Shown in pieces: positions 1-7,875 of a stretch of DNA of 23,252 nt. The stretch lies in assembly GCA_040510815.1 (NCBI GenBank), contig JBEVIH010000185.1, forward strand, positions 1-23,252, written 5' to 3'. Below the pieces are notes generated by a model. It was not told the origin of the DNA. It made no database searches and saw only the letters and a list, made by a program, of their open reading frames with translations. The position numbers were made by a program, and so were the translations under genes. The DNA comes from VAZQ01 sp040510815. GTDB lineage: Bacteria; Pseudomonadota; Alphaproteobacteria; Rhizobiales; Xanthobacteraceae. Every line of letters begins with the position of its first letter. Positions within the stretch are counted from its first letter, which is position 1.

Positions 1-1
1 C

Positions 2-817
2 GGCGTGCTCGATCCGCCCGCGCGCATCGTCGAAGGCTCGATCCGGCTGGCCGGCGAGGAGCTGGTCGGGCTGTCGGAGGAGAGATTGCGCCATTACCGC
101 GGGCCGAAGATCGCCATGATCTTCCAGGACCCGATGATGACGCTCAATCCGGTGCTGCGGGTCGACACCCAGATGATCGAGGCCATCACCGCACACGAGC
201 GCGTCTCGCAGCGGGCGGCGCGGGCGCGGGCGCGCGACGCGCTGGCGGCGGTCGGCATCGCGGCGCCCGACGAGCGGCTCAAATCCTATCCGCATCAGCT
301 CTCCGGCGGCCTGCGCCAGCGGATCGCCATCGCCACCGCGCTGCTTCACCGGCCGCTGCTGCTGATCGCCGACGAGCCGACGACCGCGCTCGACGTCACC
401 ATCCAGTCGCAGATCCTCGCCGAGGTGCAGAACCTCTGCGCGCAATCCGGCACCGCGCTGATCTGGATCACCCATGACCTCGCCGTGGTCTCCGGGCTCG
501 CCGACCGCATCGCCGTCATGTATGCCGGACGCATCGTCGAGGAAGGGCCGGTCGAGGCGGTGCTGTCGCGGCCGCTGCACCCTTATACGCGCGGGCTGGT
601 CGGCTCGGCGCCGGGACGGGCGCGGCGCGGCGAGCGCCTGGTCCAGATCCCCGGCGCGCCCCCCTCACCCGCCTGGCTGCCGCCGGGTTGCGCATTCTCG
701 CCGCGCTGCGCGCGCGCCGACGCGATCTGCGAAACGGCGCCCGCGATGGTCGGCCATGGGCCGGATCGCGCCGCCCGCTGCTGGCACCCGCACGTCGACA
801 GCGAGGCACCCGCATGA
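2..817 (+). CDS. Dipeptide/oligopeptide ABC transporter ATP-binding subunit (DppD/OppD type), 5'-truncated by the window
   Basis: This is one of two cytoplasmic ATPases that would power a peptide/opine/nickel-type ABC importer. The reading frame is open to the window edge and the Walker A loop is missing, so the true start lies upstream. Counting from the codon at base 5, the Q-loop FQDPMMTLNP is at about 40-49, the signature LSGGLRQ at 99-105, Walker B LLLIADEP at 118-125 and the H-loop histidine at 157. The C-terminus carries the oligopeptide-transporter tail with a CAFSPRC cysteine motif typical of DppD/OppD. It overlaps the next ATPase gene by ATGA, so the two are translationally coupled. 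The permease and binding-protein genes are presumably upstream, outside the window. The family is clear; the substrate cannot be read from the sequence. Confidence 0.93.
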   Translation, partial: GVLDPPARIVEGSIRLAGEELVGLSEERLRHYRGPKIAMIFQDPMMTLNPVLRVDTQMIEAITAHERVSQRAARARARDALAAVGIAAPDERLKSYPHQLSGGLRQRIAIATALLHRPLLLIADEPTTALDVTIQSQILAEVQNLCAQSGTALIWITHDLAVVSGLADRIAVMYAGRIVEEGPVEAVLSRPLHPYTRGLVGSAPGRARRGERLVQIPGAPPSPAWLPPGCAFSPRCARADAICETAPAMVGHGPDRAARCWHPHVDSEAPA

Positions 818-1812
818 GCGAAGCTATCGTGGCGCTCGAAGGGGTGAGCAAGCGCTACGTCAAGCCGCTCGATCTCGCGGCGCGCGCCGCCAACCTGTTC
901 GGCGCCGGCCTGCACGAGGCGGTGGTGCATGCGGTCGACGACGTGCATCTCGTGATCGGCGAAGGCGAGGTGGTCGGGCTGGTCGGCGAGTCGGGCTGCG
1001 GCAAGTCGACGCTCGGCCGCGCCGCCGCCGGCATCGATCCCCCGAGCGACGGCCGGGTGAAATTCCGCGGCACGGCGCTTGACGAGCTCGACGGCGAAGC
1101 CTGGCGCAAGACCAAGCTCAAGCTGCAGATGATCTTCCAAGACCCGATGGCCTCGCTCAATCCGCGCATGCGCGTCGTCGACCTGATCGGCGAGGCGCCG
1201 GTCGTGCACGGCATCGCGTCGGCGGCCGAGCAGCAGGACTACGTCGACGCGCTACTCCTGCGGGTCGGGCTCGGCCCCGCCTACCGCGGCCGCTACCCGC
1301 ACCAGTTCTCCGGCGGCCAGCGGGCGCGCATCGGCATCGCCCGCGCGCTCGCGGTGCGGCCGGAATTCCTGGTCTGCGACGAGCCGGTGGCGGCGCTCGA
1401 CGTCTCGATCCAGGCCCAGGTGCTCAACCTGTTCGTGGAGCTGCGCAACGACCTCAAGCTGACCTACCTGTTCATCAGCCACGACCTTGCCGTGGTCGAG
1501 CACCTCTCCGATCGGGTGGTGATCATGTATCTGGGGCGCGTGGTCGAGATCGCCGCCAGCGAGGAGCTGTTCCGCAAGCCCAACCACCCCTATACCCAGG
1601 GTCTGCTCGCCAATGCGCCGCGGCTCGCGGCGCGAAAGCAGCGCTTCGCGCCGATGACCGGCGAAATCCCCTCCCCGTTCCACCCGCCGCCGGGCTGTCA
1701 TTTCCATCCGCGCTGTCCGCACGCGATGCCGCGCTGCCGCAGCGAGCGTCCGGCGCTCAAGCAGATCGCGCCCGGACATTTCTCGGCCTGTCATCTCAAT
1801 GATGGAAGCTGA
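814..1812 (+). CDS. Dipeptide/oligopeptide ABC transporter ATP-binding subunit (DppF/OppF type)
   Basis: This is the second ATPase of the peptide-type ABC importer, 332 residues, and complete. Walker A GESGCGKS is at 58-65, the Q-loop FQDPMASLNP at about 109-117, the signature FSGGQ at 165-169, Walker B ending in CDEP near 188-191, and the H-loop ISHD with His 223. The C-terminal cysteine segment (PPGCHFHPRCPHAMPRC) is the usual DppF/OppF extension. The start at 814 is chosen because it overlaps the preceding stop (ATGA) and the protein then begins MSEAIVALEG, the normal N-terminus. The frame is open further upstream, but that part is only a shadow of the first ATPase gene. It converges on the M20-like gene 17 bp away, with no clear terminator in the gap. 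Confidence 0.94.
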   Translation: MSEAIVALEGVSKRYVKPLDLAARAANLFGAGLHEAVVHAVDDVHLVIGEGEVVGLVGESGCGKSTLGRAAAGIDPPSDGRVKFRGTALDELDGEAWRKTKLKLQMIFQDPMASLNPRMRVVDLIGEAPVVHGIASAAEQQDYVDALLLRVGLGPAYRGRYPHQFSGGQRARIGIARALAVRPEFLVCDEPVAALDVSIQAQVLNLFVELRNDLKLTYLFISHDLAVVEHLSDRVVIMYLGRVVEIAASEELFRKPNHPYTQGLLANAPRLAARKQRFAPMTGEIPSPFHPPPGCHFHPRCPHAMPRCRSERPALKQIAPGHFSACHLNDGS

Positions 1813-1829
1813 CAGCGCGGTCGGCATCC

Positions 1830-3050
1830 TCACGTCAGATAATCGAGCATCATGAATGCATAGACCCGCGCCGAGTCGGTCGTGCGCTCGACCGAGGCCA
1901 TGTCGTAGTCGGTGTGGGCGTATTGGTGCTCGCCGGCGCCGAAATTGGCGGTCGGAATGCCCATGTGATTGAGGTAGCCCTGGTCGAACGCCGACGGCGA
2001 GTAATAGGTGTCGACCGGCTTGCCCAGCATCACCTCGCTTGCCCGCAGCAGCGCCCTGACGACGGGCGAGCCGGTCGTCACCAGCGAGGGATACATGAAC
2101 GGCCCCAGCCGCACCTCGACGCCGTAGGCCTTGCCGCTCACCGGGTCCTTGAGCCGCTCGATCTCCTTGGCGATCCGCTCGATCTCGGCGAAGGCCTCGT
2201 TCGGATCCTCGCCGGGGAGGAGGCGCCGATCGAGCGTGAACTCGCAGCGCTCCTGCACCGTGTGGGTGGAATCCGGGAAGCTGCGGATGTGGTTGACCGT
2301 CAGCGACTGCTTGCCGAGCTGCGGATGGCTGTTGTCGAGCTTCACCTTGCTCAGGAGAAGGCGAATGGCCTCGGTGGCGCCGGTGACCGCGTTGACGCCG
2401 TCCCACGGCCGCGAGGAGTGGCAGGGTGCGCCTTTCACGGTCACGAACACGTCGATGCGGCCGCGGTTGCCGAGCGTGATCTTGAGGCCGGTGCCGCCCA
2501 GCACCGCCATGTCCGCCCGCACGCCGGCGCCCTCGACCACGCTCTTGATGGCGTCGTGCTTGCCGGTCTCGCCCGACAGGCAGCAGGTGAAGATGAGCCT
2601 GCCGGTGATCGGCACCTTGCTGGCGATGACGGTTTCCATGGCGTGCAGCATGGCGGCGAGGTTCGCCTTCTGCTCGCTGGCGCCCTTACCCATCACGCAT
2701 TCACCCGGCAGGTCGAATTTCGCGCCGTCGACCACGTCGCCGTCGTAGGGGTTGGGCATGGTCGAGGCCGGCTGGTTCATGGCATTGCCGATGAACATCA
2801 GCGACTTGCCGCTCGTCCCCGCTCCGTAGCTCGCGATCAGGTTGCCCATCGCGTCGTAGCCGATGTCGGCAAAGCCCATGCCGCGCAGGCGCGGCTCGAT
2901 TGCCGTCTTGATGAACTCCTTGAGCAGCGGCTCGTCCTCGAGCAGCTCGGTCTGCGGGCTCGGCACCTTGACGAGCTCGATCAGCAACTGCTTGGCGCGG
3001 TCGCGCGACAGGCGGGAGTCGAGCAGCGTCTTGATCTCGGCCGCTTGCAT
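1830..3050 (-). CDS. M20-fold hydrolase with non-canonical metal site (paralogue A)
   Basis: This 406-residue protein has the overall layout of M20 peptidases/deacylases (ArgE/DapE/dipeptidase fold). It has PSPQTE at 30-35, the lid-domain His in HSSRPW at 211-216, and a C-terminal HTDYD with His 379. Aligned by eye to DapE, most metal ligands are replaced. The GHxD motif reads GNAM (Asn 89, Met 91). The bridging Asp is Glu 126 in SEQK. The DEE motif reads GET, which keeps the likely general base Glu 161 but loses the adjacent ligand. The GEP glutamate is Gly 186. It is the last gene of the cupin-OCD-tctCBA operon, starting with AGGAGG at 3058-3063. A close paralogue lies at 15421-16593 with the same changes. 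It probably acts on an amide or peptide-like compound, or is a metal-independent or altered-metal derivative; the reaction is unknown. Confidence 0.9.
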   Translation of the reverse strand: MQAAEIKTLLDSRLSRDRAKQLLIELVKVPSPQTELLEDEPLLKEFIKTAIEPRLRGMGFADIGYDAMGNLIASYGAGTSGKSLMFIGNAMNQPASTMPNPYDGDVVDGAKFDLPGECVMGKGASEQKANLAAMLHAMETVIASKVPITGRLIFTCCLSGETGKHDAIKSVVEGAGVRADMAVLGGTGLKITLGNRGRIDVFVTVKGAPCHSSRPWDGVNAVTGATEAIRLLLSKVKLDNSHPQLGKQSLTVNHIRSFPDSTHTVQERCEFTLDRRLLPGEDPNEAFAEIERIAKEIERLKDPVSGKAYGVEVRLGPFMYPSLVTTGSPVVRALLRASEVMLGKPVDTYYSPSAFDQGYLNHMGIPTANFGAGEHQYAHTDYDMASVERTTDSARVYAFMMLDYLT

Positions 3051-3061
3051 CGGCGTTCCTC

Positions 3062-3103
3062 CTAGATCGGATGACTTTTCTTCGAATCGTCATCCCGATC
3101 TAG
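3062..3103. repeat. Short palindrome upstream of the M20-like gene
   Basis: Left arm 3062-3075 and right arm 3089-3103 are inverted copies (CTAGATCGG-ATGAC against GTCATCCCGATCTAG) with one bulged base and a 13-base loop. In the transcript of the minus-strand operon this would fold into a stable hairpin. Its 3' arm overlaps by two bases the AGGAGG ribosome binding site of the M20-like gene. Together with the adjacent palindrome it resembles intergenic repeats I know from Bradyrhizobium-type genomes. Confidence 0.75.
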
Positions 3104-3113
3104 CTTTTTGTTG

Positions 3114-3162
3114 GAGCATGATCCTTTCCGAAAACCGGTATCCACTTTTCGGGATCATGCTC
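3114..3162. repeat. Intergenic palindromic repeat (GAGCATGATCC family) abutting the tctA stop codon
   Basis: The outer arms GAGCATGATCC (3114-3124) and GGGATCATGCTC (3151-3162) are inverted. Inner CCGAAAA (3128-3134) pairs with TTTTCGG (3147-3153), giving one long stem. The sequence matches a dispersed palindromic family I recall from Bradyrhizobium and relatives. It begins exactly at the last base of the tctA stop codon, so in the transcript it forms a hairpin at the tctA 3' end. It may act as an attenuator or mRNA stabiliser between tctA and the M20-like gene. I did not see a proper U-tract terminator. Confidence 0.8.
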
Positions 3163-4652
3163 TAGGTGACCTCGGCGCCGCCGCGGCCGAGGCGTTTCTT
3201 GGCGCCCGGCCACAGCACCAGGGCGAGGCAGATGGCGAAGATCGTGGCCGACAGGGGCCGCAGGAAGAATACCGAGTAATCGTGGTCCGAGATCATCAGC
3301 GCCTGGTGGAACGAGCCCTCGGCGAGCTTGCCGAGGATGAGACCGATCACCAGGCTGATCAGCGGATAGCCGTGCCGCCGCGCGAAATAGCCGAACACGC
3401 CGAAGAAGATCGCGACGAACACGTCCATGATGTTGCGCTCGTTGGCGTAGGCGCCGAACAGCGTGATGATCAGCAGCATCGGCGCCATCAGCTCGATCCG
3501 CACCAGCGTGATCAGCGCGAACCACGGGATCATGATCAGGTAGAGCAGCGTCGCCAGCACCGCGCCGACCAGCAACCCCATGAAGAAGCCCCAGATCAGC
3601 TCCGGGTTCGAGGTGAACAGCATCGGGCCAGGGCGCAGCCCCTGCAGCGTCACCGCCACCAGCAGGATGGCGGAGGTCGCGCCGCCCGGAATCCCGAGCG
3701 TGAGCGCCGGGATCAGGCTCGTCGGAATGCAGGCATTGTTCGAGGCCTCCGGCGCGATCACGCCTTCCGGCGCGCCCTTGCCGAATGCCTCCGGATGCTT
3801 GGACGAGCGCTGCGCCACGCTGTAGGCGAGGAAATTCGCCGCGGTCGCGCCGATCCCCGGGATCATGCCGAGGAACGCCCCGACCGCCGTGCTCTGGATG
3901 AGCGTGAACGGGTAGCGGAACGTCTCCCAGAAGCCGTTCCACAGCGATCCTTCCAGGCGGCCGGCCTTGGCGATGGTGCCGCCCTCCATGATCATGATCG
4001 TCAGTTCGGTGATCGCGAACAGGCCCACCATGACCGGCACGAAGCTGATGCCGTCGAGCAGGTACACGAAGCCGAAGGTGTAACGCTCCGATCCCAGGAT
4101 CGAATCGACCCCGATCAGGCTGATCGCGATCCCGAGCGCGCCCATCACCAGGCCCTTGATGGTGGAGCCGAGCGCCGCCACCGAAACGACGGTGAGGCCG
4201 AGGATGGCGAGCGCGAAATATTCGGCCGGGCTGAAGGCCAGCGCGGCTTTCGCCACCGGGCCGGAGGCGAACATCAGGATCAGGACGCCGACGAGCGCCG
4301 CCGCCATCGACGCCCCGGCCGACAAGCCCATCGCGACCTTGGCCTTGCCCTGCTGCGCCATCGGATAGCCGTCATAGGCGGTGGCGGCGGACGATGCCTC
4401 GCCCGGGATGTTGAGCAGGATCGAGGTGATCGAGCCGCCGAAGGCGGCGCCGACCGAGATGGAGGCGAGCATCAGCAGCGCGGACAGCGGATCCATCGAG
4501 AACGTGAACGGGATCAGGATCGCCATCGCGACCGGCCCGCCGAGGCCGGGCAGGACGCCGACCCACAGCCCGATCACCGTCCCCACCACCATGAACAGGA
4601 ACTGCTTCAATTGCAGCGCAGCGGTGAGGCCGAGGATGAGGTTGTCGAGCAT
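3162..4652 (-). CDS. tctA: Tripartite tricarboxylate transporter large permease, TctA family
   Basis: This is a 496-residue polytopic inner-membrane protein, the large channel subunit of a TTT secondary transporter that works with TctB and a periplasmic TctC/Bug protein. Hydrophobic segments fill most of its length. The family's glycine/proline-rich signatures are visible: LPGLGGP near the N-terminus, the GGSITSILLNIPGE stretch and GMIPGIGA further on. The length fits TctA (about 500). The frame extends to 4700, but I choose the ATG at 4652. It gives the usual MLDNLILG N-terminus and places the start 11 bases after the tctB stop instead of inside that gene. The ribosome binding site is weak (GCGG), which suggests coupling to tctB. 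The substrate is a carboxylate by family knowledge and is not specified by sequence. Confidence 0.95.
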   Translation of the reverse strand: MLDNLILGLTAALQLKQFLFMVVGTVIGLWVGVLPGLGGPVAMAILIPFTFSMDPLSALLMLASISVGAAFGGSITSILLNIPGEASSAATAYDGYPMAQQGKAKVAMGLSAGASMAAALVGVLILMFASGPVAKAALAFSPAEYFALAILGLTVVSVAALGSTIKGLVMGALGIAISLIGVDSILGSERYTFGFVYLLDGISFVPVMVGLFAITELTIMIMEGGTIAKAGRLEGSLWNGFWETFRYPFTLIQSTAVGAFLGMIPGIGATAANFLAYSVAQRSSKHPEAFGKGAPEGVIAPEASNNACIPTSLIPALTLGIPGGATSAILLVAVTLQGLRPGPMLFTSNPELIWGFFMGLLVGAVLATLLYLIMIPWFALITLVRIELMAPMLLIITLFGAYANERNIMDVFVAIFFGVFGYFARRHGYPLISLVIGLILGKLAEGSFHQALMISDHDYSVFFLRPLSATIFAICLALVLWPGAKKRLGRGGAEVT

Positions 4653-4663
4653 GGGACCGCCGC

Positions 4664-5176
4664 TCAGGCCGCGCGCAAGCCGAGCCGGTCGATGAGCCAA
4701 TCCCCCACCAGGCCGTGCGGAAGGTCGACGTTCAGCAGATAGGGAAAAACCAGCGCCAGCAGCGCCACCGTCACCACCGCGACGATGACGAGCTGCCGGC
4801 GGTTCGAATATCCCATCAGCGCCGGCATCAGCAGCATGGCGGCGAGCGACGCGACCACGAACCCGAGCAGCCAGAAGGCGAGCCCGAACACCGGCGCGGA
4901 CAACAGCGCGGTCGCAAAGCGCGGCCAGCCGACCCTCGCCGCGGGATCGCGTTCATCAACCGCGTCGGCGGCGCCGGCGCGTTGCCGGTGGACCTGCTCG
5001 AGGGCGATGACGAGCGTGAGCAGGATGCCGGCGGTGCCGATGACCAGCGGGAACAGCCGCGCGTCGAATGGATTCTTGAACGAGAATACGACGATGCCGG
5101 CGAAGAACAGCAGCAGGACGGCGATCAGGGAAAACTCTTCCCGCCAATAGCCTCTCACCCTTGCATCAGGGACCAT
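4664..5176 (-). CDS. tctB: Tripartite tricarboxylate transporter small permease, TctB family
   Basis: This is a 170-residue protein with about four membrane segments: one at residues 14-32, a second after the KNPFDARLFPLVIG motif, and two in the C-terminal half. That is the TctB (DUF1468) layout and length. It is the small membrane partner of TctA, immediately upstream of it. The start at 5176 is chosen because it gives a normal N-terminus; the open frame continues upstream only through the palindromic repeat at 5188-5335. The repeat ends 11 bases before this start codon, so the ribosome binding site (GGAA, 8 bases upstream) lies at the foot of a long hairpin. An Ala/Arg/Asp-rich loop separates segments 2 and 3. 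Confidence 0.9.
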   Translation of the reverse strand: MVPDARVRGYWREEFSLIAVLLLFFAGIVVFSFKNPFDARLFPLVIGTAGILLTLVIALEQVHRQRAGAADAVDERDPAARVGWPRFATALLSAPVFGLAFWLLGFVVASLAAMLLMPALMGYSNRRQLVIVAVVTVALLALVFPYLLNVDLPHGLVGDWLIDRLGLRAA

Positions 5177-5187
5177 CTGAATATTCC

Positions 5188-5335
5188 GTAGGGTGGGCAA
5201 AGGCGCGCAATCCTGTGACGGCGCCCCGGAGAGCGAGCGACCATTGCGCGCCGTGCCCACGCGCGAGCGTTCCGCATGCAACTCACCTTTTACACGTGGG
5301 CACGGCGCGCAAGAGCGCGCCTTTGCCCACCCTAC
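5188..5335. repeat. Nested palindromic element with 21-bp perfect terminal inverted repeats (GTAGGGTGGGCAAAG family, copy 1)
   Basis: The ends at 5188-5208 and 5315-5335 are perfect 21-bp inverted repeats starting GTAGGGTGGGCAAAG. A second perfect 16-bp inverted pair lies inside (5246-5261 with 5295-5310, containing CCGTGCCCAC). It has no coding capacity of its own. This looks like a small non-autonomous MITE/REP-type element; a shorter relative lies at 14700-14804. It fills the tctC-tctB gap, 18 bases after tctC and 11 bases before tctB, and would form a long hairpin in the operon mRNA. Confidence 0.88.
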
Positions 5336-5353
5336 AAATATTTTCGCGTGCGC

Positions 5354-6340
5354 TCAGCCCAGGAGGTCCTTGTACCGCTCGATGACCTCGGCCTGCTTCT
5401 TCACCATGTCCTCGACCTGCGGCCGCGTGAGCAGCTTGAGATATTCGCCGGCCTTCTGCATCTGCTCCCACAGCAGCTTGTCCTCGAACGCCTTGGCGAA
5501 GGCGTTGGACAGGATCGCGATGCGGTCCTCCGGCACCTTCGGCGTGAGCATGGCGTACCAGATCTGGTCGATGGGCGTGACCTGGAAGCCCTGCTCGATC
5601 AGCGTCGGCACGTCGGGCAGCGCCTTCTCGCGCTCGGCGCCGGTGACGGCGAGAAAGTGCAGGCTCTCGCGCATGCGCGAGCCCGAGCCGGGCCCGCTGA
5701 TCGCGGCGTCGACATGGCCGCCCATCACCGCCGGATAGGCTTTGCCCGAGCCTTCGAAGTGCACCAGCCCGAACGGCAGGTTCAACTCCTTCTGCAAGGC
5801 GGCGAGCTGGATGTGGCTCGATGCCGAGCGCCCGATGGTGCCGACCACCACGCGGCGCTTTTTGCATTCGTCGACGAACTGCTGGAAGGTCCGGATCGGC
5901 GAATCCTTCTTCACGCAGAGCTGCCAGCTCACCACGCTCCAGCCGTAGACCGGCGTGAAGTCGCTCGCCTTGTAGCCGGCGCGCCCGATCACCTCGTCGA
6001 TCGCGCCGCCGGGCGCGGATTCAGTCATCATCGTGTAGCCGTCCGGCCGCGCGGTGAGCAGCTTGGTGCGCGCGACGCGCCCGCCCGCTCCCAGCACATA
6101 GTCGAGACTGGTCTTCACCCCCTGCTTCTCGAGATAGGGCTGGATGATGCGCGCGGTGGTGTCGATCGAGCCGCCCGGCGCCTGATAGATGATCCAGTTG
6201 ACGTCGCGGGCCGGAAATTTCTCCTGCGCCAACGCAGAAGCGCCGAATTGACCCATGCTGCCGGCGGCGGTGCCGGCGAGCGCAACCTTGCCGGCATTGA
6301 CCAGAAAGCCACGCCGATCCATCGGCGAATTGCTGCTCAT
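5354..6340 (-). CDS. TctC/Bug-family periplasmic solute-binding protein with Tat-type signal
   Basis: This 328-residue binding protein captures the substrate in the periplasm for the TctAB permease. The N-terminus has a twin-arginine motif DRRGFLV at 8-14, a hydrophobic stretch and a likely cleavage after ASALA (38/39), so export through Tat is likely. The mature part has the Bug pattern: APGGSIDTTAR near the N-terminus, the GTIGRSASSH segment mid-protein, and VPTLIEQGFQ followed by WYAMLTPKVPEDRI near the C-terminus. The start at 6340 is supported by CAGGAG seven bases upstream. A start at 6379 would almost meet the OCD stop and place extra residues before the signal. It sits 35 bp after the OCD gene and is followed by a palindromic element before tctB. 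Confidence 0.93.
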   Translation of the reverse strand: MSSNSPMDRRGFLVNAGKVALAGTAAGSMGQFGASALAQEKFPARDVNWIIYQAPGGSIDTTARIIQPYLEKQGVKTSLDYVLGAGGRVARTKLLTARPDGYTMMTESAPGGAIDEVIGRAGYKASDFTPVYGWSVVSWQLCVKKDSPIRTFQQFVDECKKRRVVVGTIGRSASSHIQLAALQKELNLPFGLVHFEGSGKAYPAVMGGHVDAAISGPGSGSRMRESLHFLAVTGAEREKALPDVPTLIEQGFQVTPIDQIWYAMLTPKVPEDRIAILSNAFAKAFEDKLLWEQMQKAGEYLKLLTRPQVEDMVKKQAEVIERYKDLLG

Positions 6341-6375
6341 CTCCTGCTCCTGTCCGTGTTCGGCGCCTGGGCGGC

Positions 6376-7377
6376 TCAATGTGCGGTCGGCAGCCAGATT
6401 CCGAGGCCCTGCTCTAGCGCTCTTCGATACAAGAAGTGTGCCAGCGCCACGTCCTGCGACACAAGCCCGGTGGTGTGAACCAGGATGCGCTCATCGTCGC
6501 GCTCGCGCCCCTTCTTCGCGCCGGAGACGAGCTCGTGGATCTCGCCATGCAGCTGCGCGCGCGAGAACAGGCCCGACTCGACGGTGCGCCTGAAGTCCTT
6601 CTGCAGCATGTTGAATTCCCAACTGTCGATCACGACCTTGTCCATCTTCGACCAGCCGGCCGGATCGAGCTCGCGGCGCGCGAGCGAGATGAAGGTGCAA
6701 CCGGGCTTGAGCCAGGGCTCCCGGCTGACGATGTCGGGCGACGTGGTGCCGCCGACCACGATGTCGGCGCCGCGCACCACCTCCTCGATCGACTCCTTGG
6801 CGACGACCCGGGTCCCGAGCTCTTTCGACCATGTCTGCGCGAACGCCGCCCGCGTCTGCGGCCGACGCGAGGTGCAGCGGATCTCGTCGAATTCGTACAT
6901 GGTGGCGAGGCAGCGCAGCGCATTGGTGCCCATGGTGCCGATGCCGACCAGGCCGAGCACCTTGGGGCTTCTCGGCCCGACCCACTTGCAGGCGAGCACC
7001 GCCGCCGCCGTGCTGCGGATGGCGTAGCTCCAGTGCTCGTCGACGATGGCGAGCGGCACGCCGCTCTTCGGATCGGCGAGCACGATATAGCGCGTGCAGT
7101 CGAGCCCGCCGACGGTGTTGCGCACGCCGTCGTCGAAATAGTTGTAGACCCGCACGCCGGTCGCCGGGATGTCCTTGAGGAAGACCGACTTGACGTGCCA
7201 GTGGTTGTGGAAGCCGTCCGCCACGTCGAGCTTGAAGCTCGGCGGGTTCGACAGCACGACGCTGTCGCGCGCGTGCATCCGGTAGACGTCCTCGCAGACC
7301 TTGAGCGCGTCGGCGACGCTGAGCAATCCCAGCGTCTCCTTGTAGGGGACGAACAGGACGCCGTTCTTCTCAGCCAT
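6376..7377 (-). CDS. Ornithine cyclodeaminase/mu-crystallin family NAD(P)-dependent enzyme (paralogue A)
   Basis: This is a 333-residue cytosolic protein of the OCD/mu-crystallin family. Members are NAD(P)-dependent and include ornithine and lysine cyclodeaminases, ketimine reductases and opine-type dehydrogenases. The Rossmann loop LGLVGIGTMG is at 141-150. HNHWHVK at 57-63 contains Lys 63, which by position could match the substrate-binding lysine of OCD, and the helix before the Rossmann fold has AIRSTAAA. A paralogue lies at 16590-17618. The first 150 residues align without gaps, and I count about 97 identities. It lies between the cupin (24 bp) and tctC (35 bp) genes in one operon. The substrate is unknown; the nearby hydrolase and carboxylate transporter suggest an amino- or imino-acid made from an imported compound. 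Confidence 0.92.
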   Translation of the reverse strand: MAEKNGVLFVPYKETLGLLSVADALKVCEDVYRMHARDSVVLSNPPSFKLDVADGFHNHWHVKSVFLKDIPATGVRVYNYFDDGVRNTVGGLDCTRYIVLADPKSGVPLAIVDEHWSYAIRSTAAAVLACKWVGPRSPKVLGLVGIGTMGTNALRCLATMYEFDEIRCTSRRPQTRAAFAQTWSKELGTRVVAKESIEEVVRGADIVVGGTTSPDIVSREPWLKPGCTFISLARRELDPAGWSKMDKVVIDSWEFNMLQKDFRRTVESGLFSRAQLHGEIHELVSGAKKGRERDDERILVHTTGLVSQDVALAHFLYRRALEQGLGIWLPTAH

Positions 7378-7401
7378 GGTCCGATCTCGACCGCGCCGTG
7401 C

Positions 7402-7770
7402 TCACTCGTCCACCACGAAATCGAAATGCCGCCCGGACGGCGCGTAGATTTCGAAAATCTCGAACAGGCCGGCGCTCAGATTGGCGAGCGAATGCTTCAT
7501 GCCGGCGGGAATGTAGACCACGTCGTTCTCCCGGATGGTATAGGTCTTGCCTTCGACGGTGAGGGTGCCCTCCCCTGTCTTCACGATGTAGACGTTGTCG
7601 GCGTTGGTGTGGTGATGCACCTTGCCGCGCGGGCCGCCCGGAACGAGCCGATTGAGGTGGACGTCGACCTTCTCGGTGCCCAGCCCCGGATTGATCAGCT
7701 TGATCTGCTCGCCGCGCCCCGGCTCCATCGGGCTCGCTGGGCACTCATTCAGATGCAGAATCTTGAACAC
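7402..7770 (-). CDS. Small single-domain cupin
   Basis: This 122-residue protein has one cupin barrel. Motif 1 is around GKVHHHTNADNVYIVKTGEG, with a run of three histidines but Asn where the usual glutamate ligand sits. Motif 2 is PAGMKHSL. Such proteins bind a metal and act as isomerases, dioxygenases or small-molecule sensors; no reaction can be assigned. I choose the GTG at 7770 because GGGGAGAG lies five bases upstream. A TTG start at 7785 would overlap that ribosome binding site. It is the first gene of the minus-strand cupin-OCD-tctCBA-M20 operon and faces the divergent M20 peptidase gene across about 105 bp. Confidence 0.85.
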   Translation of the reverse strand: MFKILHLNECPASPMEPGRGEQIKLINPGLGTEKVDVHLNRLVPGGPRGKVHHHTNADNVYIVKTGEGTLTVEGKTYTIRENDVVYIPAGMKHSLANLSAGLFEIFEIYAPSGRHFDFVVDE

Positions 7771-7875
7771 GCGCGCTCTCCCCAAGCATCCTTGCGGCGA
7801 CAGCTGCCCGCAGGCAATATCCTTGGACCGTAATCGGCCACTCGGACGGACTCAAGCCGCGGAAAGGTCGACAGC
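7771..7875. promoter_or_regulatory. Divergent intergenic region between the cupin operon and the M20 peptidase gene
   Basis: This 105-bp gap separates two divergent transcription units, so promoters in both directions are expected. The only clear signals are the two ribosome binding sites: GGGGAGAG for the minus-strand cupin and GGAAAGG (7861-7867) for the plus-strand peptidase. I could not find convincing -35/-10 boxes or an operator palindrome. Confidence 0.4.

Noticed and set aside
3108..4742. Long plus-strand open frame (544 codons) opposite tctA
   Set aside because: It is rich in Arg, Asp, Glu, His and Gln with no domain, and is the antisense shadow of a clear membrane protein in high-GC DNA.
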